From assembly GCA_030141605.1 (NCBI GenBank), contig JAQGDQ010000005.1, positions 310,001-374,000 on the forward strand: a stretch of DNA of 64,000 nucleotides, given 5' to 3'. The notes beneath the pieces are model-generated. The model made no database searches. It was given only the letters and a program-made list of their open reading frames with translations, and was not told the origin of the DNA. Each line of letters opens with the position of its first letter. Position 1 is the first letter of the stretch. Shown one piece after another: positions 49,002-60,790 of this stretch. The translations under genes were made by a program, and so were the position numbers. The stretch comes from Tubiluchus corallicola (Eukaryota > Priapulida > Priapulimorpha > Priapulimorphida > Tubiluchidae).

Positions 49002-52000
49002 ATGGCTTTACAAACTAAAGTGACTGTGCCAAGTTCTTCAGGCCTCGGGTTAACTGTTCCTGAAAGTTATTCTTCCACACAGCAAGTAAGAGAAACTGGC
49101 CTGCTGAGTACTGCGTCAGCCAATTGCTCTCATTTTTCTTGCAATGAGAACCCATACGTAGCTGACGAGGAAGGCAAAGTTCTTGATTCTGTCTACCAAC
49201 GTGCTGTTTCATGCAATTATTACCAACAACTTCCTTCAATGTCACATTTACCACCAGGGTAATTATTTTTCATATTGATTAATTTTACTGGAACATTTTA
49301 TATGAAGTATGTTTATAAAATCAAACATACTGCTAACTCCTAGGGAATAGTTTTATTTTAAATTTCGTTAACATGCAAACTTGAACTTAAGTAGGCTGCT
49401 TCTCATAGTTCTTTTAAGTAAGACTATGTTTACAATTATTTATCTTTACGTTTGTGAGCAGTATATGGATTTAATGTAAGCTGCTGATAAGCTTTCAATG
49501 TAAATTAAATTAATGTTTTAACAGTAGTCTTATAAATAAATAATTTTCTTTAGAGCTACCTATGCTTCGGGCGACGTTGGTCAAATACCAAGTTATGCCT
49601 ATACACCAAGTGCTTCTAATATTCCCAATGAGGTGGCAACCCATTTTGCTATTGTGACTCCAAACACAAATGGTGATAAAGATCCCAAACATAACATGAT
49701 TTCTACGTTGTCTGAGACTCTTTATATTCCACCTGGACAGCAAACTGCAGTTATGTTAGCTGAAAACTTGGGAGACCATGCAGGTATTTTTTAAAAATGA
49801 TTTAATGATTTTGTTACTTGAGGGACAAACTTTTTTTATTGTATCCATGGAGGATTTATGCTCAAGAATAGACCTTTATCCTTCATTTATTTACCACGAT
49901 GATTATTTTACCACGTGTGAGATCAAGTTGAACAATGTCGGTTACCAATCAGTTTCATAATTGTATTTAACCTATAACTTTGTCTATTTTTTTCATAGTA
50001 GGTGGTATATCATATACTGTTGTACCTTCTTCAAATGCTGCACAGCAGCTTGATCCTGTAGCATATGCCATCGCCGAAATGGAAAAAGCTTCATCTCCTG
50101 AAGTACATCAACAACCAGAATCAGAAGAATCAATTAAGGAAAAGGTATTGTTTCATAACATATAGCCAAAACATATGAGAAGATATATGGATATATGGAC
50201 AACTAAGAAAACAACTAAAAAAGTCTATATTAGAACCCAGTAAAATTTTGTGTAAAAGTTTTTTGTTGACAAATGGACAGGACCGTTTGGCTGGACTCGG
50301 TGGTTATAGATCATATAATTTTGAAAAACATAGAAAGATTATTTTGATTTTTGAAGTACAAGTTTAACACTTATTTGTTTTTCTTCTTAGGTGTTAGAGG
50401 CAAGAGCCATCATGCATGAGGTAACAGATAAGCAGATAAAAAGGGAATTAGACAAAGAAATTAACGAAACAGTCTACCTTCCTGGTGAGACTGATGATTC
50501 TCTTACTAGTGACCCTGCAGCAAAAGACACTTCATTATCGGTAAGCCTGTAATTACTAACAATTTTAATTATTGTTTTACAATAGAACTTTTAAACTGTG
50601 ATGGATTCCTCTTTTATGTGTTTTACCAAATTTTTTTAAACATAAATTACAACACAAAAATAAATTACCAAGTGGATATCCAATTTTTGTGTTTAGGTGT
50701 TTACCCACGTAAAAGCAACCCTATCCAAGGCGGTATTAGAAACAATACCTGGGACCAAATGTAACTTTTTCAGCAGACTCAGAAAAGCATTTCAGGTCAG
50801 TGGTGTTGAATTACATTTACTTTGTAACTGCTATTATATACTCTGCAGTGAACATATCAACTGCTGTGTCTGTTGCGCAGAAAATGAATTCCTTTTAATT
50901 ATTATAAAAGCATGCTTAGATGAATGAGAGAATAAGGAGTGCTTTCTCAAATTTTGTAGTGATCCATATACCAGAGAAAATGATATTAAGACAGTTGTGC
51001 AACAATACTGTTTTGCTGCCATTAAGTGTTTGATTCCATTTTTTACAAATTTTCAGCAGATTGACGACATCTTGACTTTATTGTTATATTTAAGGTGACT
51101 CTTAAAAACGAAGATGACGGAGTTTCGATAAATGGATCATTTATCCACGTTTTAGAAGCTCAGCGATCGTTAAGACAATTATTGATGAACTGTGGCAGCT
51201 CTACAGAAGTTGTCGATGACCAACGTGACTGTGCAGTTCAATGCGAACTTGACATGCTTGACAAGCAGAGAGGTTTCATAATTTAATTGCATTTTTCTAT
51301 TATATTTATAAGCGCAACTTGCATATGTTCATAATGGTTGCTGCTCCTTTACATCATTTTCCAGAGTATTTCATGATTTTGACAATGGATTTCGTTTTTC
51401 TACAATGTATTTCAAAAGATAAATGATGGATTTTATTTTTATACAATGTATTTCAAAACTTTGTCAAAGGATTTCATTTTTCTTCTACAATGTTTTTCAA
51501 AACTTTGTCAAAGGATTTCATTTTTCTTCTACAATGTTTTTCAAAAAATGCACATTGAATTCTCTTAATTATACAATGTGCTTCCTAATATTGACAATGA
51601 TTTCTAAAAGTTGTACTTTACAATGATGATGCTGCTGATGACGATGACAGTGATTATGGTGATGATTCATTGATAATGATGACAAACTATGCTATTGCTG
51701 TTCCTTTAACTACAGATGATGCTCTAGTTGCAAAGCTTTCAAGTTGTTTAATTGCGCAAAATGTTAAAAATGGTTTGCCAGGCTACCCTATTCAGATGTA
51801 ATAACTGCTACTGGTAAACCTTTTCTTCATATTTTAGGGACTCCTTAAATCCAAAACTGTGCATCTTGTAGCATGTTTGTTGTACACTTAAAAGGACCAT
51901 TAAGCTGTCATTGCCCCAATTATGTGATTGTTTGGTCCCATTGATGTTCGTGATTCGCAGGTGACTCTTCTGCCTTTTCTGAACTATACAAACATTTGTC

Positions 52001-55000
52001 GGCAAAAGAACTGTACCCCCACTCTTGCAATTTGGTGTGTTCTTGTAAATACATACACTTGTACTCGCATCACACATATATACACACACAAGTAAACCCA
52101 GTGGGAGTATCAAGGTGCATTACGGTATTAAAATTAAATAGGGTTGAAAGTGAAGTACCGTATATACTCGCATATAAGCCTACATCGCATATAAGCCGAC
52201 CCCCTAAAACTGCTTTAAAATGGCCAGTTTTTGCAAAAACCCGTATATAAGCCGACCATCAACTTGTCTAATTTACTCCATCACTTTTAGCTTGAAGTCA
52301 GCAGTATAGGACATACGTTTTCTTTTTTCTCCAGGCATAGTGTATTGCACAAAGAATTTTACAACTAAAATTATCAAAATTCAGCACACTTTTAAATTCT
52401 GTGGCCGCGTGCTCACGTTTGCCTCAGTTTGCCTCATTGGTTTGCTGTTCCTCTATAAGCCACGTGACCCTCGTCTCCCCACGTGCTGCCTACCAATTGG
52501 CTGATGACGTCGGCTTCACCACTAGCTGTAGCTTGGTTACGGCTCGCAACTGGTGACACAGGTGTCTGTCCTTGTGTTCATTTTGTTTCATGCGCATATA
52601 AGCCGACCCCCTGATTTCAGTATTGTATTTTATAGTTCTAAATTCGGCTTATATGCGAGTATATACGGTACATCTTTGAAGTGACTATTTTTGAAATACA
52701 ATGTAGAAAATAGAATTACAATAGCACTTTTTAGAACTTCATTGATGAAAAATAAAATCCACTGACATAAATTTGAAATACATTGTAGAAAAATGAAATC
52801 CATCGTTTCTTTTGAAATACGTTGTAGAAAAATGAAATACACTGTCTATCTCAGTAAATTCACAGTGCATTTTTAAGAATACTGTGAAAATGGTGCAGAT
52901 TCAGCCTGCATTAAAACGAAATTACCACTGATATTTAAGACATAATTTAGCGAGTCAAAGTTTCCCAGTTTATGTAATAAAAAGTGTAGTTATCATCCTA
53001 TTTGTCTCCATATTTGGATCAGCATAAATGCCATCTGAGTAACATGTATAGTGAGAATTTTATATGAGAATAAGCTCCAAATTAACAATAATTATAGTCA
53101 ATTGAAACTGTTCTAGGTGAACAAGAAGAGGCACTGCTTTTGAACTCTTAAATGAGATATTAAGACAAAAAGTTGGAATCTTCATATTAGAATTTCGCTG
53201 ATTGTAATTTATTTGCGAGCTGCATTTTTTTAGATTTTTTTATTAAGTACCATTCTCAATTTAAAAGAAAAACTTAAGAGAAAAAACTTTAAAATTTGTC
53301 TTAACGTTGTGTTGTAAGGCCTCTGTGTTTTTTTTTGGTTTTACTCTGGTTAAGGTTTTAATATTATCTCCATTATTTAGCTCAATATTTTAAGGAGGAT
53401 TTTTCAAACTTTCCCATAAATATAATAGAAGGCTGCTGTACTGACCTATGGAATAGTATCACTGCGACACTCGTAGTAATTCACCACTCGCTTCTTTGGT
53501 ATACACTTTGATGTACAATTTCTCAACTTTGCACATCGGGAAAAACAGTGTAGAATTTTCAGTTGCTTTGGACAGCTCATATACGTTGGAATGCAACATT
53601 TAATGTGTATATTTGATTTGGCCCAGTCACGCACTGCTGCTATGTTATGTATACAAACACATTAGGCTCTACAACATAGGAAATTTAGATGTTAAATTGT
53701 GGAATGTAGCTGAGTATATAGGGCCACCAAATACAATCGATGTTAACATACGAGCAAACCTCCATTTTGGATCTTGTGCTGTTTTTTAAGTTTAGTAAGA
53801 TTATTTTAGTCAACAAAAGTAATATAATTTTCCATGTATTTTTTCATTTCTTCTATAATTAAGTGATGTTTATGTATAGTGAAAAACATATACAGTTTCT
53901 TCTTTTAGAAAATACTCGCTGGAAAAGCAGCGGTAAGCATTACCAACAGCGCAATATGAAGGTCATTATGCCGCCAAAGAAAATTGATGCAAGTCCTGAG
54001 AATGAAGAGGAAGAACTTCAAAAACTTATTCCACTAGAGGTGATCTTAATATTTGTGTCAAATTTTAATCTAATTTTGCTGTGTTTTCTATTTTTCAGTA
54101 CATTTGCTTTTGTGTAGCATCTACCCAGTTACATCATATACTTCTGTTTTTACAGCCTCTATTTTAAAGTTTTATCTATTCTGTAAAGACTATCAATAAA
54201 TTGTCTGTGACTTATAAGTCTGAGTAAGGATCATGTTTATTATTTTATATCAGTTGATAAGACAAATAAAATTTGTGTAGAATAAGGAGTCGAAAAGTTT
54301 CACTGAAAAGATTTAGGATTTTGTAATTGTATAAATTAAATTTTACTAAAAAAATTGAGTTTGTCTACATCATCATAGCTGCTGTCCAAATTAAGTCCAC
54401 GAATGATTCATCTTCTCAGCAGTTTCATTCTTTATAGTCACAGCAAGTAAATTTATCTTCAGATTATTTATCATGATTTACTATTATATAGAAAATCCTC
54501 GCTTATTGATAGCCGTTTAGTGATGTTTTGTTTTAATAACACAAATACAAGTGAATGGCTATAGAGATGATGTAAAAAAATTTTGATCATAATCTTTCGA
54601 TTTTATCGTGACTTCAATTGCTGGAGTCATTATCATATGTAAAGAACTTTTTTAAAAAATCATAACTTAGAATATAGTATAAAAGTTTATCGTGAAGGTA
54701 ACTAGATATTAAAAAGAAGAAGCGAATAGAATTTAAAAAATATAAAAATTAAAATGAATAAATTAAAGTTAAAAACTATCAAAAAAACATGAAAAAATAA
54801 TAATATTACCTGAAACTGTTTCGATAAATTGTTAGATCAAAAATCATTATAAAAATTGCTATAATAAATGGTATGTATTATTCCAGCCTTTAGCAAATTT
54901 AAAACTGATTTGATTGTTTAGACTGCTTATAAGACGTTCATCACTGCTATAAAATTTATTAAAACATACTTTGCCAAGTTTTTAACTATATTTATGGATC

Positions 55001-58000
55001 ACCTTTTAAACCTTCAGATTTCAAATAATAATATACTTTATTAGACATTTCCGAAAGAAATGCTATGTAAACTGAAGTAGCTGCAGATTGCAGAGCTTTA
55101 CACACCCATAAGTAGTATGTAGTAAAACTTACTGTAAAAAGTCACTATTATAGCCATTATTAGAAAAGATAGTCTGTAGTTTACTAATTTAACTTTCAAT
55201 GTTGGAATTATCACAATTTCGTAATGCTGTTATTTTCATGCCATGAACAATCTGTCTCAGCAAATCTTTTGCTACTTGGGACCTTAGGTGGATGTAGCAA
55301 TTATTGCTATGAGTTGGCTTTCAAAAAACAGACAAAACAAGACCATTTTCAGATTAGCTAATAAGAATGTATAAACACTCCATTACCCCCATTTAAATGT
55401 ATACTTGACAAACATCAGAAACTTTGGTAGTAAGACCACACGCAGCTCGTTTGTCAGATAAGAACCTATCTGACATAGTATTTCATAACTGTAATAAGTA
55501 ACTTGATTTGCTGTAGAATGTAATTAATACTGCTGATTAGTACAACTCTGTAATGTCATTTTCATGTTATGGATACTTAATATATTGCCACTGCAAAGTT
55601 GCTATTAAAATATAAAACCATTTGTAAAATAAATTGTGCTGCACGGATAGTCTAATGTACAGCAAAATTTAAAATGTCAATATTACTTAATAAATTTACT
55701 ACCATAATAAACAAAATAACATCAGAATTAACAAGAATGGTTTATTATTATTAAACAGGAATTTGAGAATTAATTAAATCTTGGATTACTTTGACTTGAA
55801 ACTCTACTCAAAGTTGAACATGACCACAGGAACGTAACTTGGGACCGACTTGCAGTCTCAGACATTAATAAAATGACTCAACACTTGTCTCGGACTTGGG
55901 CCACAGTGACTTGAGACTTGAGTTGGCCTTGAACCCGAATGACTTGGGACTCGACTTGGACTTGAGCTGAAAGGCTTGACTACGACACTGTTTGAACAAG
56001 CTATTTACATTCTTGCTAATAGCGATTTTACTCTAAACAATCAAAATAATTTAATTTTTTGGCTAAAGGCTGGAATACCATTCAGCGACCTGTATAACTG
56101 AGATTTTGCTGCAGTTGTTTCAGATATTATTACTATTATTATTATATGCTATGTTTCTTATAGTTTTTACTTTAATTCGTTCATTTAAATTTTTTAAAGT
56201 TTTAATTCTGATAGCATGTGATTGCCCTTATATTTGGTTTTTTCATTTCAATACTTTCTGTCGCATGTCATTATCACTTTTTATATTCTAAATTATGTAG
56301 GCCCTATTATGTTTTTTTTAATAGCTCCATACGTCTGATGATGACATCCGCAAAGGGAATCGAAATGTTAAGGTTAAAAATTTTTTAAATCATCATTTCT
56401 TAATGCTTTTGATCTGCGAAACCATGGAGCCATTCTTTGCAGACTTTATCGACTAGCACTGTGACATTCTCATTGCTGATTAAAAAAAAACAAATTTGTT
56501 TTAAGTTTGACAAAAGTGTAGCCATCTTTCAGTACTGGTTATTTTCATAATTTTCCCACTTTTTTGGATAAACTTCTTTCATTTCATTTCTTCCTGTTTT
56601 TGGCACCCTAGATTTCACTCATTAGGTTCGTGCATTAATTTCGGTTCTTTCATTTTGTTCATTATCTTCTATCAAAATCTTAACTCTCATAAAATCTGTG
56701 CTGAAATTTTAACAACTGGAATGTAATGTTAGTGAGAATGTTACGAGAGTATAATGCTAGTAAGGCAAGTAAATGTCCAGCATTGTTGCACTGACATGTG
56801 TTGTTGTTATTAAATAGTCATTGTTGGATGCCAAAACTCAAAAAGAACATTCAGAAAGCAGTGATTTGCAAACAGAAGATCAGTCGCTATCACAAACCAA
56901 ACTGATTGGTGGCAGAACATTACGAAAGAGGAAGAGACCCTTGACTTCTTCAGTTACAGAAAATGAATCACGTGAAGTTGAAGCCCAAACCACACAACAG
57001 AATAAAGAAATCAGAAACAAAGTTAAATCTAACAAGACAGGTAAGTGAAAATGCTGTTGAAAGGTGCATGTGCAAGCCTGTATCAGTTGTCACTTTTACC
57101 AAGCTTATCTTAAATGTTACCATATTAACAAGAACATCTTTCAGTTTTTTTCAACTTTTGCCAAAAAAGATTTTTGGTTAAAGGGTGCTGATTAATAGAA
57201 ATAAGCATTCTGCTCTTGTGTTCCTTTAGAAAACTGATATTCTAAGGAGGGCTGTTTTGGGACAGTTTTAATTTCTAAGTAGCCAAAAAGGCTGAAGAGG
57301 CTCCACTGGGCTTTACTTTTGCTTTTAGCTGGACTTAGAAAATCACCTGATTGTAGCATGTTTCTGCTACATCGTTGCTGAAAGTTACGTGTCTTTCTTA
57401 TTCAGCCACTGACTAGAGCTGGAGATACAAGTCTGTAATGCTGAATTATATAAAGAAAGTGTAATGCAGAATTGCTTGGAAAATGCAGAATATGCTTTAA
57501 GTTCTACGTATGGTTCCAGACATCCAGTTAACATTTTTTACTCACTGTTCTTGCTTTCAGAAGGTACGTCTAACAATGGAAAAAGCAACATACTGAAAAC
57601 GGTGAATGTACTTGCTATATTGGACACAGAGCTTGAAGGTAATAGTAACGGAGAAATTAAAGAAGAATCTACTGTTACTGATGTGGAAAAAAGTAGTGAC
57701 ATAGGTAAGTTTGGAAAAGTAATCTGCTGTACATTGATGTTTTGCGTTGTGATTTGCCTTTAATCACTTTTAAGTCCTTCATCATATTTTTGTGCATTTT
57801 CGTGAATTTCATGAGCTTTCCAAGAAACATAGTGACATGAAACACTATATAAAAAAATGAAAAAGTAACAGGACAAAAAGTAACATAAAACATTAAATAT
57901 AATTGTCATGTAACCTGCGAAAAGCTGAAAATAGCTGCAACTGTTGGGGAGAAAGTGATCTATATAGTTAAGTAGCCATGTTGATGTTGCTTAATTAAAG

Positions 58001-60790
58001 TTAAGCAATGTCTCACATGATGAGTAATTGAATCGGTGACCATTAATAAACTGATTCTGTGTGGTAGCATATGCTGTACTGTCCGGATTCTTTTTCCTCA
58101 TTGGGGGAAAATATACATTTTAAATACATCATAACTTGGCTAAGACATTCCTACTAGAGTTTTGTCTTATCTCAGAGGATTAACATTCATAACAAGCAAA
58201 ATTCTGGTCCTGCCACAGTCATGAACATTAGCAGGGTCTTTCATTTGTGCTGAAAAGCTGAACTAAAGCTGAATCTGTAAATCACCTTATTTCTTAAGCA
58301 GTTCTAAAAAACAATTGGCTATACAGTTTTCAAATTATTCAGATTTCCAGATTCTTTTTATTTCTTAATGGGATATTTTTATACAGTTTGGCACGCTGCG
58401 AACTGAAGTCCAACATTCAAAGGCAGTACCTACTCAACAAGATGTTTGTGATGTGTGACATATGACAAACCAAATTTTAGCTGCTAAGTAATTAGTCCCT
58501 TGCTGCTTTCTGTGATGTGCCTTAAATTATTTAGGTACCTCGTATGGTAATAATCTTTCCATTAAGAGGACAATGATTTATTGAAGGTACGCACGTTTGC
58601 TGTTTGGCTAACTTTTGTTGGCCTGAGCAAAACAATAAATTAAACTTTGATTTACAAGACAAAACTTGTGAGTTGTGAATCATAACATTCACCGAATGAA
58701 ATATGTTGCATAAAACTCAACATTACACAAATTCATTTTGCTGTTTCTTTCTTAGATCCATCAGAAACACCAGTGGCATTTTCAGTGATTGCTGATTCAG
58801 AAATTTTTACTTGGAAACAACAAACAAAAGACTATGAGGAAAGCACTCCATTTAAATTCTTCTGCAAAAGCTGTTCATTCAAAACAAAGCGAGAGAGTCA
58901 CTTCGTGAAGCACATGTTAATACATGAGAAAAGGGGAAAATTACACAAATGTGCTTTGTGTGACTTTAGTACGCTCAAGCTAAGTCATCTTCGACGTCAT
59001 GAGCTGGCACATTCTAAAATTGTTTTCAGTTGCAAACAGTGTACTTATAAAACAGATGATAAAAAATTGCTTTCTCGACATGTTAAGTTTCGTCACAAAA
59101 AGAAAGAAGAAGACGTTAGTGTAACTGAATTAAAAAAACTACTGTGCTCTCAGTGTACATATGCAACATTCAGACCGTATCTGTTTCAGAGACATATGCG
59201 TGTCCATGCTAATGGTGGTAAAAGTAAAATGTTTGAGTGTCGTTTGTGTCCTTACAAAACCTCTCGTAAGGAGCACTATACTCGCCATGTAAACAATGTG
59301 CACACAAGCCGTCGCCCATTTCTTTGTGATTTATGTGGCAAAGCCTTCAAGAGGGGAGATGCCTTGAGACAACACAAGGACACACATTCAGAAAGGGAGC
59401 ATCCTTTTCGCTGCGATAGATGCAGTAAAGGATTTAGATCGCACGCTCATCTCATTGAGCATCAAGCGTCTCATTCTGACTTGCGTTCATTTCTGTGCGA
59501 ATTATGCGGAGCCTCGTTTAAAACCAGATCGTGTCAGCGCAAGCATGTTTTGACAATACATATGAATCCACGTGCACATCAATGTGATCAATGTGAAAAG
59601 CGTTTTAATACAAACTACGCACTCCGGCGACATATGAAGTTGCACTTTATAGAGACTATGAAGACTGAGAACAAACTACAAGATGGAGAAATTATCATAC
59701 AGTGTTCTGATAACCTTATTCCTGCTCAGGTATATGCACAACCTTTCAAAAACCAAATTATATAGATTACCACTTTTTGGTGTGTAAAATGTGGCATGAA
59801 ATCTAGTTTTATTAGTTTTAATTAAACGGTAGTCCTGTTTTTCCTTTCATTTTGTGATTTACTTTTGTATGCAACACAATTTCAGGGCAAACTTAGTGAG
59901 AGGAGACAATTTTCTATTATTTGCAAAATTGCCTATACTTTGTTATTACTTACAAAATGTGCAGCCTATTCCTTTTTGTACTGATCAGCTTGAAATGCTT
60001 TACTGATTTACACAACTAATAGACGAATTTGGTACATACATGCTGTGGTAAAAATAGAGTACACTGCAGTATAATACTGTTTTCTCTCTAGTTTGCAGAG
60101 TCTGAAATCTCATTTCAGTTTTTGGTTGGTAACAATGGAAATTAGAAGCAGAAACAGACTTTGATAATGTTTACATACATAATGGATGTCTGTTTTTAAT
60201 ATTAACACACTTCATTTCATTCTTGTGTAAAGCGTTGTTACATTGTTTTCAAAATTACTTTTGTTGTACTAGCTTGTAATTTTAACGGCTGCAGTCGTGC
60301 GAGACAAAAAATACCTTGTAAATAGTTCATGTCTAGAACCTCTGTTACATTTCATATTTCGTTTATATTATTTTGACATGTAAATATAATTATGGTTGTT
60401 CTTTTTGCAGCTAGGAGAACCCCATGTGCAAATTATACAGAATGTGCTACCTCAAGAACAAGAGTCTATTCTTCAGTCACAGGTAGTTTTTTTAGTCTCG
60501 ATTTTTTTTTGTGCTGTGACATTTCTGCATGCCTTTTCTTTACTCAAGTGTAAATACTCTGCAGTATTTATCATCATCAAAATTGTCATCTTGCTTATTA
60601 CAAAGAAACTTTTGATATCTTTCAGATTCAAATGGCAAGTGTATCACAAGGTGGAGATTCTCAATCACAGTATTTACAATCAGAAGATGGCACGACATTA
60701 GTTTATTTAACTAGTAATTTCAATCAGTATCAGATTCAGCAAACACCAGATGACAGTAATGCCAGCAATGGTGGGCAGAAGTTTATTTAA
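49002..60790 (+). CDS. C2H2 zinc-finger protein, nine fingers (12 exons, 922 aa)
   Basis: Probably a nuclear DNA-binding regulator. Exons: 49002-49258, 49554-49783, 49999-50144, 50391-50540, 50697-50795, 51095-51272, 53909-54039, 56818-57040, 57561-57704, 58756-59729, 60411-60482, 60626-60790; all GT..AG, phases join in one frame. Residues 1-519 are Ser/Thr/Glu-rich without a known domain; a basic patch GGRTLRKRKRP (exon 8) may be a nuclear localisation signal. Exon 10 encodes all nine fingers (~556-816), each C-x2-C-x12-H-x3/4-H, e.g. CALCDFSTLKLSHLRRHELAH and CDLCGKAFKRGDALRQHKDTH. Linkers mostly differ from TGEKP. The C-terminal 100 residues are Gln-rich (VQIIQNVLPQEQESILQSQ). I cannot assign an orthologue; a ZNF335-like identity is only a guess. 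The ATG follows an acceptor with no in-frame stop between, so more N-terminal sequence is possible. Confidence 0.85.
51366..52862. mobile_element. Foldback-like element with 44-bp tandem repeats in its arms
   Basis: The left arm (51366-51600) consists of repeats of a unit like GGATTTCATTTTTCTTCTAC followed by AATGTTTTTCAAAACTTTGTC. Two neighbouring copies at 51454 and 51498 are identical with a 44-bp period, and the others are more divergent. The right arm (52672-52862) holds the same unit in inverse orientation (AAATACGTTGTAGAAAAATG, AAATACATTGTAGAAAAATG). The arms bound about 1.1 kb with a GAT-rich stretch (51621-51680) and a complete MITE (52158-52668). Inverted arms made of tandem repeats are the hallmark of Foldback elements. 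It lies in intron 6 of the zinc-finger gene. Confidence 0.6.
52158..52668. mobile_element. 511-bp MITE with perfect 23-bp terminal inverted repeats and TA duplication
   Basis: Both ends begin CCGTATATACTCGCATATAA and are identical over 23 bp. TA flanks each side (52156-52157 and 52669-52670). The subterminal motif GCATATAAGCCGACCCCCT occurs near both ends. The TIR type is widespread in animal genomes as non-autonomous Tc1/mariner-like elements. No coding capacity. It sits just inside the right arm of the foldback structure. Confidence 0.85.
55795..55991 (-). mobile_element. hAT-like fragment rich in GACTTG motifs
   Basis: Read on the minus strand from 55991 it starts CAGTGTCGTAGTCAAGCC. It contains many ACTTGGGACT, GACTTGAGACTTGAG and ACTCGACTTGGAC repeats, a pattern found in animal hAT-type repeats. 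The other terminus was not found. It lies in intron 7 of the zinc-finger gene. Confidence 0.5.
56335..56365 (+). other. Hammerhead-core-like motif (CTGATGA ... GAAA), copy A
   Basis: CTGATGA (56335-56341), then TGACATCC-GCAAA-GGGAATC, an imperfect hairpin where stem II would be, then GAAA (56362-56365). GCTCCAT at 56323-56329 can pair with ATGGAGC about 100 nt downstream (56425-56431). There is no UH cleavage site directly before that strand, so activity is doubtful. It may be a relic of a ribozyme-bearing retroelement end. Confidence 0.25.

Noticed and set aside
51366-51600. Tandem repeats with spacing as a CRISPR array
   Set aside because: Contiguous degenerate 44-bp units without unique spacers, in an animal intron; fits foldback arms.
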